A stretch of 64,000 nucleotides of DNA from Acidobacteriota bacterium (GCA_003223215.1 QHYH01000090.1:1-64000), one strand, 5' to 3'. Counted from the stretch's first letter, positions 47,346 through 55,790 are shown. A program made the numbers and translations. The notes: generated from the letters alone by a model not told the origin.

Positions 47346-49955
47346 ATGTTCCGACGGAAGCGCAAGGCGAGTGACTTTAGCTCCGAAATGGAGGCTCATA
47401 TCCAGTTGGAGACGGACCGCCTGCGGGAACAAGGCGTAAGCGAGCGAGAGGCGCGAGCCGCCGCGCGCCGCGCTTTCGGCAACGTGACACAAGCTCAAGA
47501 GCGCTTTTACGAGTCCGGCCGCTGGCTCTTTTGGGATGATCTCGGGCAAGACCTTCGTTTCGCCTTCCGCATGTTGCACAAGTCTCCCGGTTTTGCCGCT
47601 GTTGCCGTCGTGACGCTTGCCGTGGCGATTGGCGCAAACGCCGTGGTCTTCAGCGCACTCGATGCTTTCGTGCTCCGGCCGCTGAACGTGCCGCAGTCGG
47701 AGAGCCTCTACGGATTGCAGTTTGGCGGAGGGCATCGAGGCGCGCTGTCGTATCCAAATTATGTGGATTTCCGGGATCGCAACCGGAGCTTCGACGGTTT
47801 AGCCACCTATCAAATGACCCGCGTGGGGCTGGGCACGGGTAACAATTCGACACGCGCGTGGCTGTATGAGGTGAGCGGAAACTACTTCGACGTATTGAAG
47901 CTTCAGCCGTATCTCGGCGGCTTCTTCCATTCCTCCGACGAGCATGGAGCGGGCAGCGCTCCCTATATCGTGCTCAGTTACGCCTACTGGCACGGCCATT
48001 TTCAGGATGACCCGGGCGTGGTGGGACGCCGGGCGGAAGTGAACAAGAAGCCGTACACGATTATCGGCGTGGCTCCGCCGGAGTTTCGCGGAACTTTCTT
48101 GCTGCTCTCTCCCGATTTCTTCGTGCCGATGGTGAGCATCGAGGACGAGGAGGCCCTGAACAGGCGCGCGGGTTGGTGGATTTTCGAGACCATTGGACAT
48201 CTAAAGGCCGGAGTAACTCCCGCCGAGGCCGCCGCCGATCTCAGCGCGATTGGCGACTATCTCCAAAACACGTATCCCAAAGACGTGGGAAAGATGAACG
48301 TTTCGTTGGATCATGCCGGTCTCTATGGCGATACGTTTGGCCGTCCGATCCGGGGATTCGTTGCCGCCTTGATGCTGCTCGCCGGGTTAATTCTGCTGGC
48401 CGCTTGCGCTAACCTCGGAAGCCTGTTTGCGGCGCGCGCCGCTGATCGCTCGCGGGAAGTTGCCTTGCGCCTTGCGCTGGGAGCGGGCCGCCTTCGCATT
48501 CTACGGCAACTATTCACCGAGGCTCTGGTGATTTCGCTGACAGGAGGCGCCGTAGGGATTGTGGGCGGAATGCTGCTGTTGCGCAGGCTGATTGCGTGGA
48601 ATCCCTTTCCACAATTCCCGACAAATGTGCCCTTGAATCCGGATGCAAATGTCTATGCCGTGGCGGCGCTGCTGGCTTTTGTGAGCGGCATACTGTTTGG
48701 GGCGGTGCCGGTCAGGCAGGTGCTCGACACCGATCCGTACGAGATCGTGAAGTCTGGCTCGGTGACAAAGCTGGGCCGCCGCCTCACCTTCCGAGAAATG
48801 TTGGTCGCCCTGCAAATTGCCATTTGCGCTTTGCTGGTCACCTCGTCGATGGTGGCTGTGCGCGGGTTAGTGCGCTCGCTCGACAGTGATTTCGGTTTTG
48901 AACCCAAGGGCGTCATGCTTGCCGATACGGATTTGGCTATGGCGGGTTATCCCGATGACGCCGTTCCCGCCATGCAAGAACGCATGATCGAACAGATGCA
49001 GGCGATTCCCGGTGTAACTGCGGTGGGATTGGCGAATTGCCCTCCCTTGGCGGGTTGCGGCGCCTCGCGGGCCTCCATTTTTGCCGACGAAACTGCGGAT
49101 CTGCGTCCTTCGAATGTTGCCGCCTCAACCATGATGTACCAGGTATCTCCTGAATTCTTCGTTGCGGCGGGGACCCCCTTGCTGGCGGGAAGGGCCCTTA
49201 CCTGGCATGACGATAAGAATGCGCCGCGCGTAGCGGTGATCAACGAAACGTTCGCGCGCAAGTTGTTCGGCTCGCAGACGAATGCCCTCGGCCGATACTA
49301 CAAGACGTGGAATGGAACGCGCGTACAAGTAGTGGGGATCGTAAGAGACGGAAAATATGCGAACCTCACCGAGGAGCCGCAGGCGGCGATGTTTATGCCC
49401 CTGCTGCAATCCCCCTCGAGTCAGACCTACCTGGTTATCCGTTCGGACAGCAATCCGCAGCAGTTGAGTGGCGCCATAAGGAGCAGGCTTCGTGACTTGG
49501 ATTCGGGCCTGCCTGCTTTCATCCAGACGTGGCCCAAGGAAATGGACTTTTTTCTGTTTGGCGCGCGTATGGCCACGGTGGCGCTGGGGGTGCTCGGCGC
49601 GCTGGGCGCAATTCTGTCGATCACCGGCATTTTTGGAATGGCGGCGTACTCGGTCAGCAGGCGGCTTCGAGAATTGGGAATTCGCATGGCCCTTGGCGCC
49701 GAGTGGAAGGAAGTGTTGGGGGCGGCGCTGGGGCGAGCATTGAAATTGCTTGCCTTTGGCTCGACCGCCGGATTGCTGCTCGGAATCCTGGCGAGCCGGG
49801 TGCTGGCTTCCATCGTGTATCAAGCTACTCCGCGCGATCCGCTTGTGCTGAGTGGTGTTGTTCTTGCGATGGCACTGCTGGGGCTCGTGGCCACGTGGAT
49901 TCCTGCGCAACGCGCGCTGTCAATTGATCCCGCAAGGCTGCTGCGCGAGGAATGA
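47346..49955 (+). CDS. ADOP-family ABC transporter permease, second copy
   Basis: 869 residues from the ATG at 47346 (GGAGGCAGGCC just upstream), 79 bp after the preceding permease gene. Same architecture: head domain HIQLETDRLREQGVSEREAR, first FtsX repeat (VTLAVAIGANAVVFSALDAF), periplasmic part with SGNYFDVLKLQPYLGGFF, LLAACANLGSLFAARAADRS, and C-terminal repeat ending IPAQRALSIDPARLLREE. It is clearly diverged from its neighbour in the periplasmic domain, so the two probably are not redundant. It likely shares the padR-controlled transcript. Confidence 0.88.
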   Translation: MFRRKRKASDFSSEMEAHIQLETDRLREQGVSEREARAAARRAFGNVTQAQERFYESGRWLFWDDLGQDLRFAFRMLHKSPGFAAVAVVTLAVAIGANAVVFSALDAFVLRPLNVPQSESLYGLQFGGGHRGALSYPNYVDFRDRNRSFDGLATYQMTRVGLGTGNNSTRAWLYEVSGNYFDVLKLQPYLGGFFHSSDEHGAGSAPYIVLSYAYWHGHFQDDPGVVGRRAEVNKKPYTIIGVAPPEFRGTFLLLSPDFFVPMVSIEDEEALNRRAGWWIFETIGHLKAGVTPAEAAADLSAIGDYLQNTYPKDVGKMNVSLDHAGLYGDTFGRPIRGFVAALMLLAGLILLAACANLGSLFAARAADRSREVALRLALGAGRLRILRQLFTEALVISLTGGAVGIVGGMLLLRRLIAWNPFPQFPTNVPLNPDANVYAVAALLAFVSGILFGAVPVRQVLDTDPYEIVKSGSVTKLGRRLTFREMLVALQIAICALLVTSSMVAVRGLVRSLDSDFGFEPKGVMLADTDLAMAGYPDDAVPAMQERMIEQMQAIPGVTAVGLANCPPLAGCGASRASIFADETADLRPSNVAASTMMYQVSPEFFVAAGTPLLAGRALTWHDDKNAPRVAVINETFARKLFGSQTNALGRYYKTWNGTRVQVVGIVRDGKYANLTEEPQAAMFMPLLQSPSSQTYLVIRSDSNPQQLSGAIRSRLRDLDSGLPAFIQTWPKEMDFFLFGARMATVALGVLGALGAILSITGIFGMAAYSVSRRLRELGIRMALGAEWKEVLGAALGRALKLLAFGSTAGLLLGILASRVLASIVYQATPRDPLVLSGVVLAMALLGLVATWIPAQRALSIDPARLLREE

Positions 49956-50091
49956 ATCGGCTTTATTGAAGTCACCGCCTTCATTCCTCATCGGCAACGG
50001 CAGCAAAGAAAAGGCGAACACTGCGGGCCGTTTTCCCAAACCTAGCGCAGCGGACCGAGAAAATCGAGAAATAGCTTGACATGTGATGCTG

Positions 50092-50111
50092 TGTTATAGT
50101 CAACTATAACA
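50092..50111 (+). promoter_or_regulatory. perfect palindrome, candidate GntR/YtrA operator
   Basis: TGTTATAGT-CA-ACTATAACA is a perfect 9-bp inverted repeat with a 2-base spacer. It begins 10 bases after a TTGACA at 50076-50081, so it occupies the likely core-promoter zone, 117 bp before the first gene of the set that includes a YtrA-type regulator. The spacing to a classical -10 is not ideal. Confidence 0.6.
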
Positions 50112-50227
50112 GCATAGAAGTGGGGTGTCTTAAAGAAATGGGCCAGACACTTACTGCCGCGAAATGGAGTACGACAGGCCATCCCCTGCTTCTTGAAGTA
50201 GGAGACCAAGAGTAAGGAGAAAGAAAC

Positions 50228-50797
50228 ATGAGATCACTTCGTTTTGTGCTGGCTTTTGCTCTGATGTCGCTCTCCACCGCCGCTTTCGCGCAGTCCGACA
50301 TGCACAAGTCTGACGCAGTGCAAAATTCCGACGCGCAAAAGTCGTTCGACCAACTGAAAACGCTGGCGGGTACGTGGCGAGGTTCCGTGAAAGCCACGCC
50401 GCCGGACCCCGAAATTGACAACGCCAAGCTAGAGATCACCCTGCGGGTGACTTCCAGGGGAAATGCGCTCGTGCACGAGATGCAGGAAGCAGGAACGCCC
50501 TTGGATGCCACAAAGCACGACCACCCGGTGACTATGCTTTACCTAGATGGGAGCAAGTTGAATCTGATCCACTATTGCGACGCAGGCAACCGTCCGCACA
50601 TGGTCGCGCGGCCTTCGGCTGACGGAAAGAAGGTGGAGTTCGATTTTGTGGATCTTTCCGGCGGTAATCAGTACGGACACATGTACCACGCTGTGTTCAC
50701 CATCATCGACGCCGACCATCACACCGAAGACTGGACTTATATGATGCCGGGAGACAAGCCTATGCAGGCCCACATGGACCTGCAGCGGGCAAAGTGA
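50228..50797 (+). CDS. secreted protein, DUF1579-like
   Basis: 189 residues; signal peptide (VLAFALMSLSTAAFAQ), ribosome site AAGGAGAAAG. The mature part is a lipocalin-like beta fold (FDQLKTLAGTWRGSVKATPP, HPVTMLYLDGSKLNLIHYC, DWTYMMPGDKPMQAHMDLQR) similar to DUF1579-type proteins. A small-molecule carrier role is imaginable but unproven. It is the first gene downstream of the palindrome and 45 bp before the GntR gene, so probably the leading gene of the operon. Confidence 0.75.
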   Translation: MRSLRFVLAFALMSLSTAAFAQSDMHKSDAVQNSDAQKSFDQLKTLAGTWRGSVKATPPDPEIDNAKLEITLRVTSRGNALVHEMQEAGTPLDATKHDHPVTMLYLDGSKLNLIHYCDAGNRPHMVARPSADGKKVEFDFVDLSGGNQYGHMYHAVFTIIDADHHTEDWTYMMPGDKPMQAHMDLQRAK

Positions 50798-50842
50798 CCG
50801 AGTGACGGAACCCATTTACTTTAGGACGAACTGGAAACCAGG

Positions 50843-51277
50843 ATGGACCGTGAGTGGAATGAAAATCAGCCGATTTACCGCCAACTGCGGGACCGTGTCG
50901 CGGCCATGATTCTCGACGGGGTCCTCAAGGAAGGCGATCCGCTGCCCTCCGTGCGCAATGTGGCGGCGGAATACCGGGTCAATCCGCTCACGGTCCTGAA
51001 GGGCTATCAGCAACTGGTGGACGAGGGGCTGGTCGAGAGCCGGCGAGGCCTGGGCATGTTCATCAACTCGGGCGCGCGCACGCTGCTGCTCGAGGGTGAA
51101 CGGCGGAAGTTTTTGGAAGAAGAATGGCCGAGGATCTCGAGAACCATCGAGCGGCTGGGCCTCGCCGCCGAAGAACTACTCAACGGAGCGAGCAAACCGT
51201 CGTCCTCGGACAAGTCGGGGTCGAAGACCACTGAATCCAGTCCTCCCAAGCCGAATCCGCCAGTCGAGGAGCGCTGA
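50843..51277 (+). CDS. GntR-family regulator, YtrA subgroup
   Basis: 144 residues. The N-terminal winged helix (PIYRQLRDRVAAMILDGVLK, EGDPLPSVRNVAAEYRVNPL, QQLVDEGLVESRRGLGMF) is that of GntR regulators. The C-terminal part is only a short helical arm, as in YtrA types, which control linked ABC transporters and often sense envelope stress or antibiotics. A Ser/Pro/Lys-rich tail of about 25 residues is extra. It lies 4 bp before the ABC ATPase gene and probably binds the palindrome at 50092. Confidence 0.88.
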   Translation: MDREWNENQPIYRQLRDRVAAMILDGVLKEGDPLPSVRNVAAEYRVNPLTVLKGYQQLVDEGLVESRRGLGMFINSGARTLLLEGERRKFLEEEWPRISRTIERLGLAAEELLNGASKPSSSDKSGSKTTESSPPKPNPPVEER

Positions 51278-51281
51278 CGTC

Positions 51282-52157
51282 ATGGCATGCATCGAAGCAC
51301 GCGGACTCCGCAAGGCCTATGGCGCAACCGTGGCGCTCGACGGCGTCGATCTGCGGGTCGAAGAGGGCCGCATCCTCGGGCTTATCGGTCCTAACGGAGC
51401 CGGCAAGACTACCGCGCTCAACGCGATCCTCGGCCTCACTCCTTATCAGGGAGAATTGCGAGTGCTGGGACGCGACCCCTGGAACGAGCGCGACCGGCTC
51501 ATGCGCGACGTTTCGTTCATCGCTGATGTGGCGGTGCTCCCACGCTGGATCCGGGTTTCGCAGGCGCTCGATTATGTCGGCGGCGTGCATCCGCGATTCG
51601 ATCGCGCGAAAGCAGAAGGATTTCTCGGGAAAACCTCGATCCGCTGGGAAAGCAAAGTCAGGGAATTGTCGAAGGGCATGGTGACGCAACTGCACCTGGC
51701 GCTGGTCATGGCTATAGACGCGAGATTGCTGGTGCTCGACGAGCCGACGCTTGGTCTGGACATCCTGTTTCGCAAGCAGTTCTACGATTCCCTGCTGAAC
51801 GACTATTATGATGGCAACCGCACCATCGTGGTGGCGACCCATCAGGTGGACGAAATCGAGCATGTGCTCACCGATCTCGTGTTCATCGACCGTGGCCGCA
51901 TCGTTTTCAACCGGAGCATGGAGGAAGTGGAGTCACGCTACCTGGAAGTGCTGGTCGATCCCGATAAGCTCGCCGCAGCCCGGGCGCTCAAGCCGATCCA
52001 CGAGCGGCAGGGGTTTGGCCGCAGCATCCTGCTATACGAAGCTGCCGATCGTCAGCAAGTGGCGGCCCTTGGCGAGGTACACGCGCCCAGCATTTCCGAC
52101 CTGTTCGTTGCCGTCGTGGGCAACCAGACCGGCCACACGGGAGGAGTCAGCCGATGA
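51282..52157 (+). CDS. ABC transporter ATP-binding protein
   Basis: 291 residues. Walker A is GPNGAGKTT (37-45), the signature is the variant LSKGM, Walker B is LLVLDEPTLGLD, and the switch histidine lies in VVATHQVDEIEH. The start at ATG 51282 lies 4 bp behind the GntR stop. A C-terminal 90-residue extension with EVLVDPDKLAAA continues beyond the core, as in many ABC-2 type ATPases. It overlaps the permease gene by 4 bp (ATGA), so they are translationally coupled. Confidence 0.92.
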   Translation: MACIEARGLRKAYGATVALDGVDLRVEEGRILGLIGPNGAGKTTALNAILGLTPYQGELRVLGRDPWNERDRLMRDVSFIADVAVLPRWIRVSQALDYVGGVHPRFDRAKAEGFLGKTSIRWESKVRELSKGMVTQLHLALVMAIDARLLVLDEPTLGLDILFRKQFYDSLLNDYYDGNRTIVVATHQVDEIEHVLTDLVFIDRGRIVFNRSMEEVESRYLEVLVDPDKLAAARALKPIHERQGFGRSILLYEAADRQQVAALGEVHAPSISDLFVAVVGNQTGHTGGVSR

Positions 52158-53083
52158 ATACACAAATAAATACCATGCTGGACGCTCCCCTTCGATCGCA
52201 GCTCCGAGCACCCACGGTCATTCCGGCGGCGCAACAGGCCTACTGGGCGCTGCGGCGCGAATTTTGGGAGAGCCGCTGGATCTATCTCGCACCACTCGCC
52301 GTCGCCGCCCTCTTCCTGTTCGGCTTTCTCATCAGCATCATTCATCTGCCGCACGAAATGCGGGCCCTCGCGGGGCTCGACCCCGCCAAGCAGCGCGATA
52401 CCATCCTTCAGCCGTACGACATGGCGGCCTCCCTGCTGATGGGGACTTTCATTCTCATCACGATGTTCTACTGCATCGAAGCGCTGCAACGAGAACGCCG
52501 CGATCGCAGCATCCTGTTCTGGAAGTCCCTGCCGGTTTCCGACGTCACGACCGTGCTCGCGAAGGCGAGCATTCCGTTCCTGGTGCTCCCGCTGGTCTCC
52601 TGCGCCATCGCCTTTGTCACCGAGTTCATCATGCTGCTCCTCAGTAGCGCGGTAGTGGCGGGGAGCGGCCTGAGTGTCGCGACCTACTGGAACCAAGTGT
52701 CCTTATTCCGAGGGTTCCTGCTGCTGCTCTACCACGTGATGACCGTGCATGTCCTCTGGAGCGCACCTATTTACGGGTGGCTAATGCTCGTGTCCGCTTG
52801 GGCGCGGAGGGCGGCGTTCCTGTGGGCGGTGTTGCCGCCGCTAGCGATCTCCGTCCTCGAGAGGCTTTTGTTCCATACCGGGCATTTCGCCGCCTTCCTG
52901 GGACATTTCTTCACGGGCGGCGCAGAGGGACGCTATGCGCCGGGCACCTTGCCGATGCATCCGGGGACGCATCTCACGCCAGGCAGATTCCTCGGCACGC
53001 TGGGGCTGTGGATTGGCCTGGCGGTCACTGCGGCATTCCTTGCGCTGGCGGTGCGGCTGCGCCGCGATCGCGGCCCGGCGTGA
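52154..53083 (+). CDS. ABC-2 type transporter permease
   Basis: 309 residues with about six membrane spans (WIYLAPLAVAALFLFGFLIS, VLPLVSCAIAFVTEFIMLLL, LGLWIGLAVTAAFLALAVRL). A cytoplasmic loop RERRDRSILFWKSLPVSDV is typical of ABC-2/YtrC-like exporters acting with a YtrA-regulated ATPase. Export of lipid-like compounds is plausible given the neighbouring ADO/AAR-like genes but this is inference. The gene ends 46 bp before the ADO-like gene. Confidence 0.8.
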   Translation: MNTQINTMLDAPLRSQLRAPTVIPAAQQAYWALRREFWESRWIYLAPLAVAALFLFGFLISIIHLPHEMRALAGLDPAKQRDTILQPYDMAASLLMGTFILITMFYCIEALQRERRDRSILFWKSLPVSDVTTVLAKASIPFLVLPLVSCAIAFVTEFIMLLLSSAVVAGSGLSVATYWNQVSLFRGFLLLLYHVMTVHVLWSAPIYGWLMLVSAWARRAAFLWAVLPPLAISVLERLLFHTGHFAAFLGHFFTGGAEGRYAPGTLPMHPGTHLTPGRFLGTLGLWIGLAVTAAFLALAVRLRRDRGPA

Positions 53084-53129
53084 TTCGTACGCAGTTTGCC
53101 TTCAAGGTTTCGCGTAAGGAGGAACGAGT

Positions 53130-53906
53130 ATGAAAACAGAAGGACAGATCGAACCCGTTATGGATCTCAACGGTTCGCCGATCGACCGTAGTTCTCTCTC
53201 CTGCCATGCCCCGATTTGGCAGGACATCCTGGCACAGGCGGTGACCGGCGAGCAGCTCGCGGCCATGAACTATACCTCCCTATCCGAGATCTGCGACGAT
53301 CCCGCGGAAGTCGCGGATGCACTGGAGCATGCCGCGGGTGAACGCGGCCATGCCGCTTCGTTTGCCGCCGAGGGCCGCAAGATTGGCGTGGACGTTGACA
53401 ACAACGTCGATGCCATGCATTGGAGGCGGCTCCGTGAAGCATTCCTCGGTTGCATTGCGGAGCGTGACTTTATTGGCTGCCTGATCGTCCAGGAAATCAT
53501 GCTGGAATCCTTCGCCGTCGCAAGCTATGCCCGCGTCGCGAAGGTAGCGCCGGGAAGTCTTGGCGAGACCTTTGCCCGAATCGCGGCGGACGAAGAGCAG
53601 CACGTCGATCACGCCATGGCGATTCTCAGAGCGGAGCGCGCCTTGGATCCCGAGCGCTTCGACGACAAAGTGTACCGCCTGCACTTCGATGTGATGACCA
53701 CCCTCGCCAAGATGCTGGCCAAAGAATGCAAGGACGGACATTGCGAAGTGTGCCACTCAAGCTGTGTGAAGCCCTCGCTCGGCGATGTCAGCTTGAGCGC
53801 GGCCGAGCTTCGCGGGGCCTCGCTCGAACAGTATCTGAAGGCGCTGGACATGCTCGGGCTCCCCGGGGAGGTGACGCTCGCATGGGTTACGCAGTTGCCA
53901 ATTTAG
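53130..53906 (+). CDS. ferritin-like di-iron protein resembling aldehyde-deformylating oxygenase
   Basis: 258 residues; GTAAGGAGG precedes the ATG. The four-helix core resembles cyanobacterial ADO, which turns fatty aldehydes into alkanes plus formate: AVTGEQLAAMNYTSL, GERGHAASFAAEGRKIGV, GCLIVQEIMLESFAVASY and ADEEQHVDHA. Iron ligands by comparison: E41, E71, H74, E126, E155 and H158. The substrate-channel cysteine (C117) keeps the ADO spacing of 9 before the E126 ligand. A tail absent from cyanobacterial ADO holds C200, C205, C208 and C212. The gene overlaps the AAR-like one. It could instead be another ferritin-like oxygenase; substrate is unproven. Confidence 0.7.
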   Translation: MKTEGQIEPVMDLNGSPIDRSSLSCHAPIWQDILAQAVTGEQLAAMNYTSLSEICDDPAEVADALEHAAGERGHAASFAAEGRKIGVDVDNNVDAMHWRRLREAFLGCIAERDFIGCLIVQEIMLESFAVASYARVAKVAPGSLGETFARIAADEEQHVDHAMAILRAERALDPERFDDKVYRLHFDVMTTLAKMLAKECKDGHCEVCHSSCVKPSLGDVSLSAAELRGASLEQYLKALDMLGLPGEVTLAWVTQLPI

Positions 53907-55057
53907 CTAGGCGAGAGCCGGCGATCGAGGTCGATTTCGCGCTGATCGGCCATCAGGAGAGTTGGAGAGCGGCGGCGGACATCCTCGCTGTCCTGCGCGG
54001 AGGGGAACTTACAGCGCTCCCCGACGACGAGATCAAGGACATCCTTCCCTGGATCCCGCCTCGAACGGTCTGCCATGTCGACATCGAATCGAGGGCTGGA
54101 GGAAACGCGCGCGGCCTGTACATCGACTGTTTCATTCCTCCCGACCGTCTGGAAGCCGCCTATGTGCACGAGAACCTCGCTCGCGTCCGAGCGGCCGCGT
54201 CCTGCGCGATCAAGTCCGGAGCCAAAATCGTGAGCCTCGGCGGATTCAGCTCCATTCTGATCGAAGGCAATTTCGACCAGCTTCCGGAAAAACACAATAC
54301 CGTGTTCACGACCGGCAATACGTTGACCGTTGGATTCATCGTGCAAGGCATCAAAAAGATGTGCGCGCTCGAAGAGCGTAACCTGCGAAACGCAACTCTG
54401 CTCATCATTGGCGCCACGGGAGATGTAGGTTCCGGCTGCGCTCGTTGTTTGGCGCCGGTCGTGAAGCGCGTGCTGCTCAACGCCCGCAACATCGAGCGGC
54501 TGCGCCGGGTCGCAACGGAGCTCGAAGCCGAAGGAGTTGAAGGGGAGCTCTCGACGGACCTCCAGAGATTCCCCACGCAGGCCGACATCGTGATCTGCGC
54601 CGCGAGTCTCGGGTGTCCTTCTCTTCTGTTGGACCGCATTGCGCCACATGCTCTCGTTTGCGATGCGGGTTACCCCAAAAACCTCTCCCCCAACGCGGGG
54701 TTGGTCGGCGCCACGGTCTTCTTCGGAGGTCTGGGACAGATCGCAGGCGGGTTGAGTTTCACACCCGATTTTTTTGGAATTCTGAATCGCCATCCGTTCC
54801 CCAATGTGGTCCACGGATGTCTTCTCGAGGGCATGGCTCTTGCTCTGGAGGGTCGCTTTGAGCCCTTCTCGAAGGGTAGAGGGTTCATCACCCCAAAGCG
54901 CGTCGCTGAAATTGAGACCATCGCCGCGCGACATGGAATCCATCTGGCGCCGTTCTCGAACGCCGATGGGCCGCTCGAGCGCCAATTCGAGTATCAGACG
55001 CAATCGTCGAGAGGATGGGTTGCCCGTCATGTCCGCCCACCTTCCGAACGAACGTAG
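53882..55057 (+). CDS. acyl-ACP reductase (AAR)-like protein
   Basis: 391 residues. The ATG at 53882 overlaps the ADO-like gene by 25 bp and follows GGGGAGGTGA. Compared with remembered cyanobacterial AAR, which reduces acyl-ACP or acyl-CoA to fatty aldehyde: ALIGHQESW, YIDCFIPPDRL, VSLGGFSSILIEGNFD, FTTGNTLTVGFIV, nucleotide loop LLIIGATGDVGSG (173-185), LLNARNIERL, DAGYPKNL, and the catalytic-cysteine segment GCLLEGMALALEGR (C313). Every landmark I can recall is present in order. The product aldehyde would be the substrate for the upstream ADO-like protein. The C-terminus is about 30 residues longer. Confidence 0.8.
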   Translation: MGYAVANLARREPAIEVDFALIGHQESWRAAADILAVLRGGELTALPDDEIKDILPWIPPRTVCHVDIESRAGGNARGLYIDCFIPPDRLEAAYVHENLARVRAAASCAIKSGAKIVSLGGFSSILIEGNFDQLPEKHNTVFTTGNTLTVGFIVQGIKKMCALEERNLRNATLLIIGATGDVGSGCARCLAPVVKRVLLNARNIERLRRVATELEAEGVEGELSTDLQRFPTQADIVICAASLGCPSLLLDRIAPHALVCDAGYPKNLSPNAGLVGATVFFGGLGQIAGGLSFTPDFFGILNRHPFPNVVHGCLLEGMALALEGRFEPFSKGRGFITPKRVAEIETIAARHGIHLAPFSNADGPLERQFEYQTQSSRGWVARHVRPPSERT

Positions 55058-55163
55058 AGATCTGCTGGTCGCCTCGGTCGTGCTTGCTGCGATCGGAGCA
55101 GTTCTGATCGTGCTCGGGCCCGCAAAGCAGTCAGGTCAGCGGGCATCGGCGGGCGGTACCTGA
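55029..55163 (+). CDS. 44-residue single-span membrane peptide
   Basis: Starts at an ATG overlapping the end of the AAR-like gene by 29 bp in another frame, with GAGAGGATGGG upstream. One membrane helix (LLVASVVLAAIGAVLIVLGP) is followed by a short Ser/Gly-rich end. No family recognised. The overlap suggests translational coupling with the AAR-like gene; a membrane-localising role is conceivable. It could be a fortuitous frame. Confidence 0.45.
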   Translation: MSAHLPNERRDLLVASVVLAAIGAVLIVLGPAKQSGQRASAGGT

Positions 55164-55226
55164 AGGGCTCTTTTTGCTCGTGATGATAAAGCTCACCCAA
55201 GGGCGGTGTCTCGAGGAGGCCCGGAG

Positions 55227-55790
55227 ATGACAGAACCAATGACAGAACACCGGAGAGAAGCATCGCCGCGCCGCAAGGCCAGAATGGCCGGTGCCTTTTA
55301 TTTGCTCACCTTCTTGACGGGAACGCCCGCTCTGTTCCTTAACGGCAGGCTTGCTATCGCCCTGGGCCTCGTCGCGGGGGCGTGCTATGTGGCCGTGACC
55401 ATTCTCCTCTATGCTTTGTTTAAGCCGGTATACCAGGGCCTGTCTTTCTTCGCCGCAGTCGTTAGCCTTGTGGGATGCTCGAGCGGACCCGTTAGTGCCC
55501 TCTTTCATTTCGCCTTGCCCATCAACCCCCTCGTGTTTTTCGGATTCTATTGCCTGCTGATCGGCTGCCTCATTTTCGGGTCGACCTTATCTCCCGCGCT
55601 TTCTGGGTGTGCTGACGGCGTTTGCCGGGTTGGGTTGGCTGACCTTCTTGCCGCCGCCGCTCGCAAGCCACCTGTCACCCTACATTTTTTGCCCCAGGCA
55701 TTCTCTGGGAAAGAGCGCTCACGGTGTGGCTCCTCTGTGATGGGCGTGAACTCGGAACGATGGCAGGAGCCGGCCAGCGCAGCCGGTTTT
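55227..55790 (+). pseudogene. DUF4386-like membrane protein, two frameshifts
   Basis: Starts RRKARMAGAFYLLTFLTGTP and follows the DUF4386 pattern up to LVFFGFYCLLIGCLIFGSTL. Near 55585 the family continues in the next frame (YLPRFLGVLTAFAGLGWLTF) and near 55735 returns to the first frame (VMGVNSERWQEP). Two compensating shifts leave a run of wrong residues in between, so the encoded membrane protein is probably broken. An intact relative lies at 57723. Sequencing error is an alternative. Confidence 0.6.
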
